A stretch of DNA of 5,392 nucleotides from Alphaproteobacteria bacterium (GTDB lineage Bacteria > Pseudomonadota > Alphaproteobacteria > Micavibrionales > Micavibrionaceae). The position numbers and the translations under genes are program-made. Under the pieces are notes generated by a model. It made no database searches and had not been told where the DNA came from. It saw only the letters and a program-made list of their open reading frames with translations. Positions 5,250 through 5,392 of this stretch are shown here, in pieces; the first letter of the stretch is position 1, and each line of letters begins with the position of its first letter. The stretch lies in assembly GCA_030427765.1 (NCBI GenBank), contig JAUICS010000124.1, positions 1-5,392 on the forward strand, read 5' to 3'.

Positions 5250-5392
5250 CTATAACGAGAGTGTATCCTTAAGCTCTGCTTTAACTGTCGATGCGGCCTC
5301 AGCATTCTCTTCGATTGCCTTCATACTTTTCAGCATGTTTACGGCCAGCACAGGGGCAAAGGCAATATAATTACCAAAATACTGTAATAGAT
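5250..5392 (-). CDS. C-terminal end of an unrecognised gene, running off the window
   Basis: On the minus strand a frame is open from the window edge for 46 codons to a TAG at 5252-5250. The visible product has a moderately hydrophobic stretch (NYIAFAPVLAVNMLKSM) followed by an Ala/Glu/Lys-rich helical tail (KAIEENAEAASTVKAELK, ending TLSL). The start and most of the protein lie outside the window, so neither length nor function can be judged. It could be a soluble helical protein, or one with a C-terminal amphipathic helix. It converges on the 70-residue gene with only 4 bases between the stops. No plus-strand gene competes for this stretch. Its reality rests on the uninterrupted frame, plausible composition and tight convergent packing. 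Confidence 0.55.
   Translation of the reverse strand, partial: LLQYFGNYIAFAPVLAVNMLKSMKAIEENAEAASTVKAELKDTLSL

Noticed and set aside
5269..5284. A third TTAA pair near the right end resembling a CtrA box
   Set aside because: The spacing is 8 bases instead of 7, and it lies inside the minus-strand coding region rather than upstream of a gene.

Overview
The window reads as a chromosomal segment of a moderate-GC alphaproteobacterium. The main evidence is the proton-translocating transhydrogenase encoded as three separate genes (pntAA, pntAB, pntB), the Rhodospirillum rubrum arrangement, rather than the two-gene E. coli form. Two tandem perfect TTAA-N7-TTAA motifs, the binding consensus of the alphaproteobacterial cell-cycle regulator CtrA, support this. 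The exact order cannot be read from the sequence. Rhodospirillales-like or Micavibrio-like lineages are possible, but that is only an inference.

Layout: (1) Positions 1-2686, + strand: the pnt operon. It begins inside pntAA (the 5' part lies outside the window), followed by pntAB after 37 bases and pntB after 6 bases. Together these give the NAD(H)-binding domain dI, the membrane domain dII (split between PntAB and PntB) and the NADP(H)-binding domain dIII. (2) Positions 2687-2853: a 167-base, AT-rich intergenic region with two CtrA-type boxes and a cluster of GCAC/GTGC half-sites that can form two alternative hairpins. No convincing terminator follows pntB. (3) Positions 2854-4941, + strand: two consecutive alpha/beta hydrolases of the serine aminopeptidase S33/lysophospholipase type. 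The second is clearly PldB-like and the first is a more divergent relative. The second starts 3 bases after the first ends, has no visible Shine-Dalgarno sequence and is probably translationally coupled. (4) Positions 4942-5032: a short spacer with a plausible sigma-70 promoter. (5) Positions 5033-5245, + strand: a 70-residue helical protein of unknown function. (6) Positions 5250-5392, - strand: the C-terminal 46 codons of an unrecognised convergent gene that runs off the window.

The pnt genes form one functional unit that couples the proton-motive force to NADPH formation. The hydrolase pair looks like a separate transcription unit under possible CtrA control, which would link a lysophospholipid or acylglycerol hydrolase to cell cycle, motility or envelope remodelling. 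The most interesting features are the twin CtrA boxes with the adjacent palindrome cluster, and a 51-residue Ala/Lys-rich, histone-H1-like tail on PntAA. I see no mobile element, CRISPR array, tRNA or rRNA.
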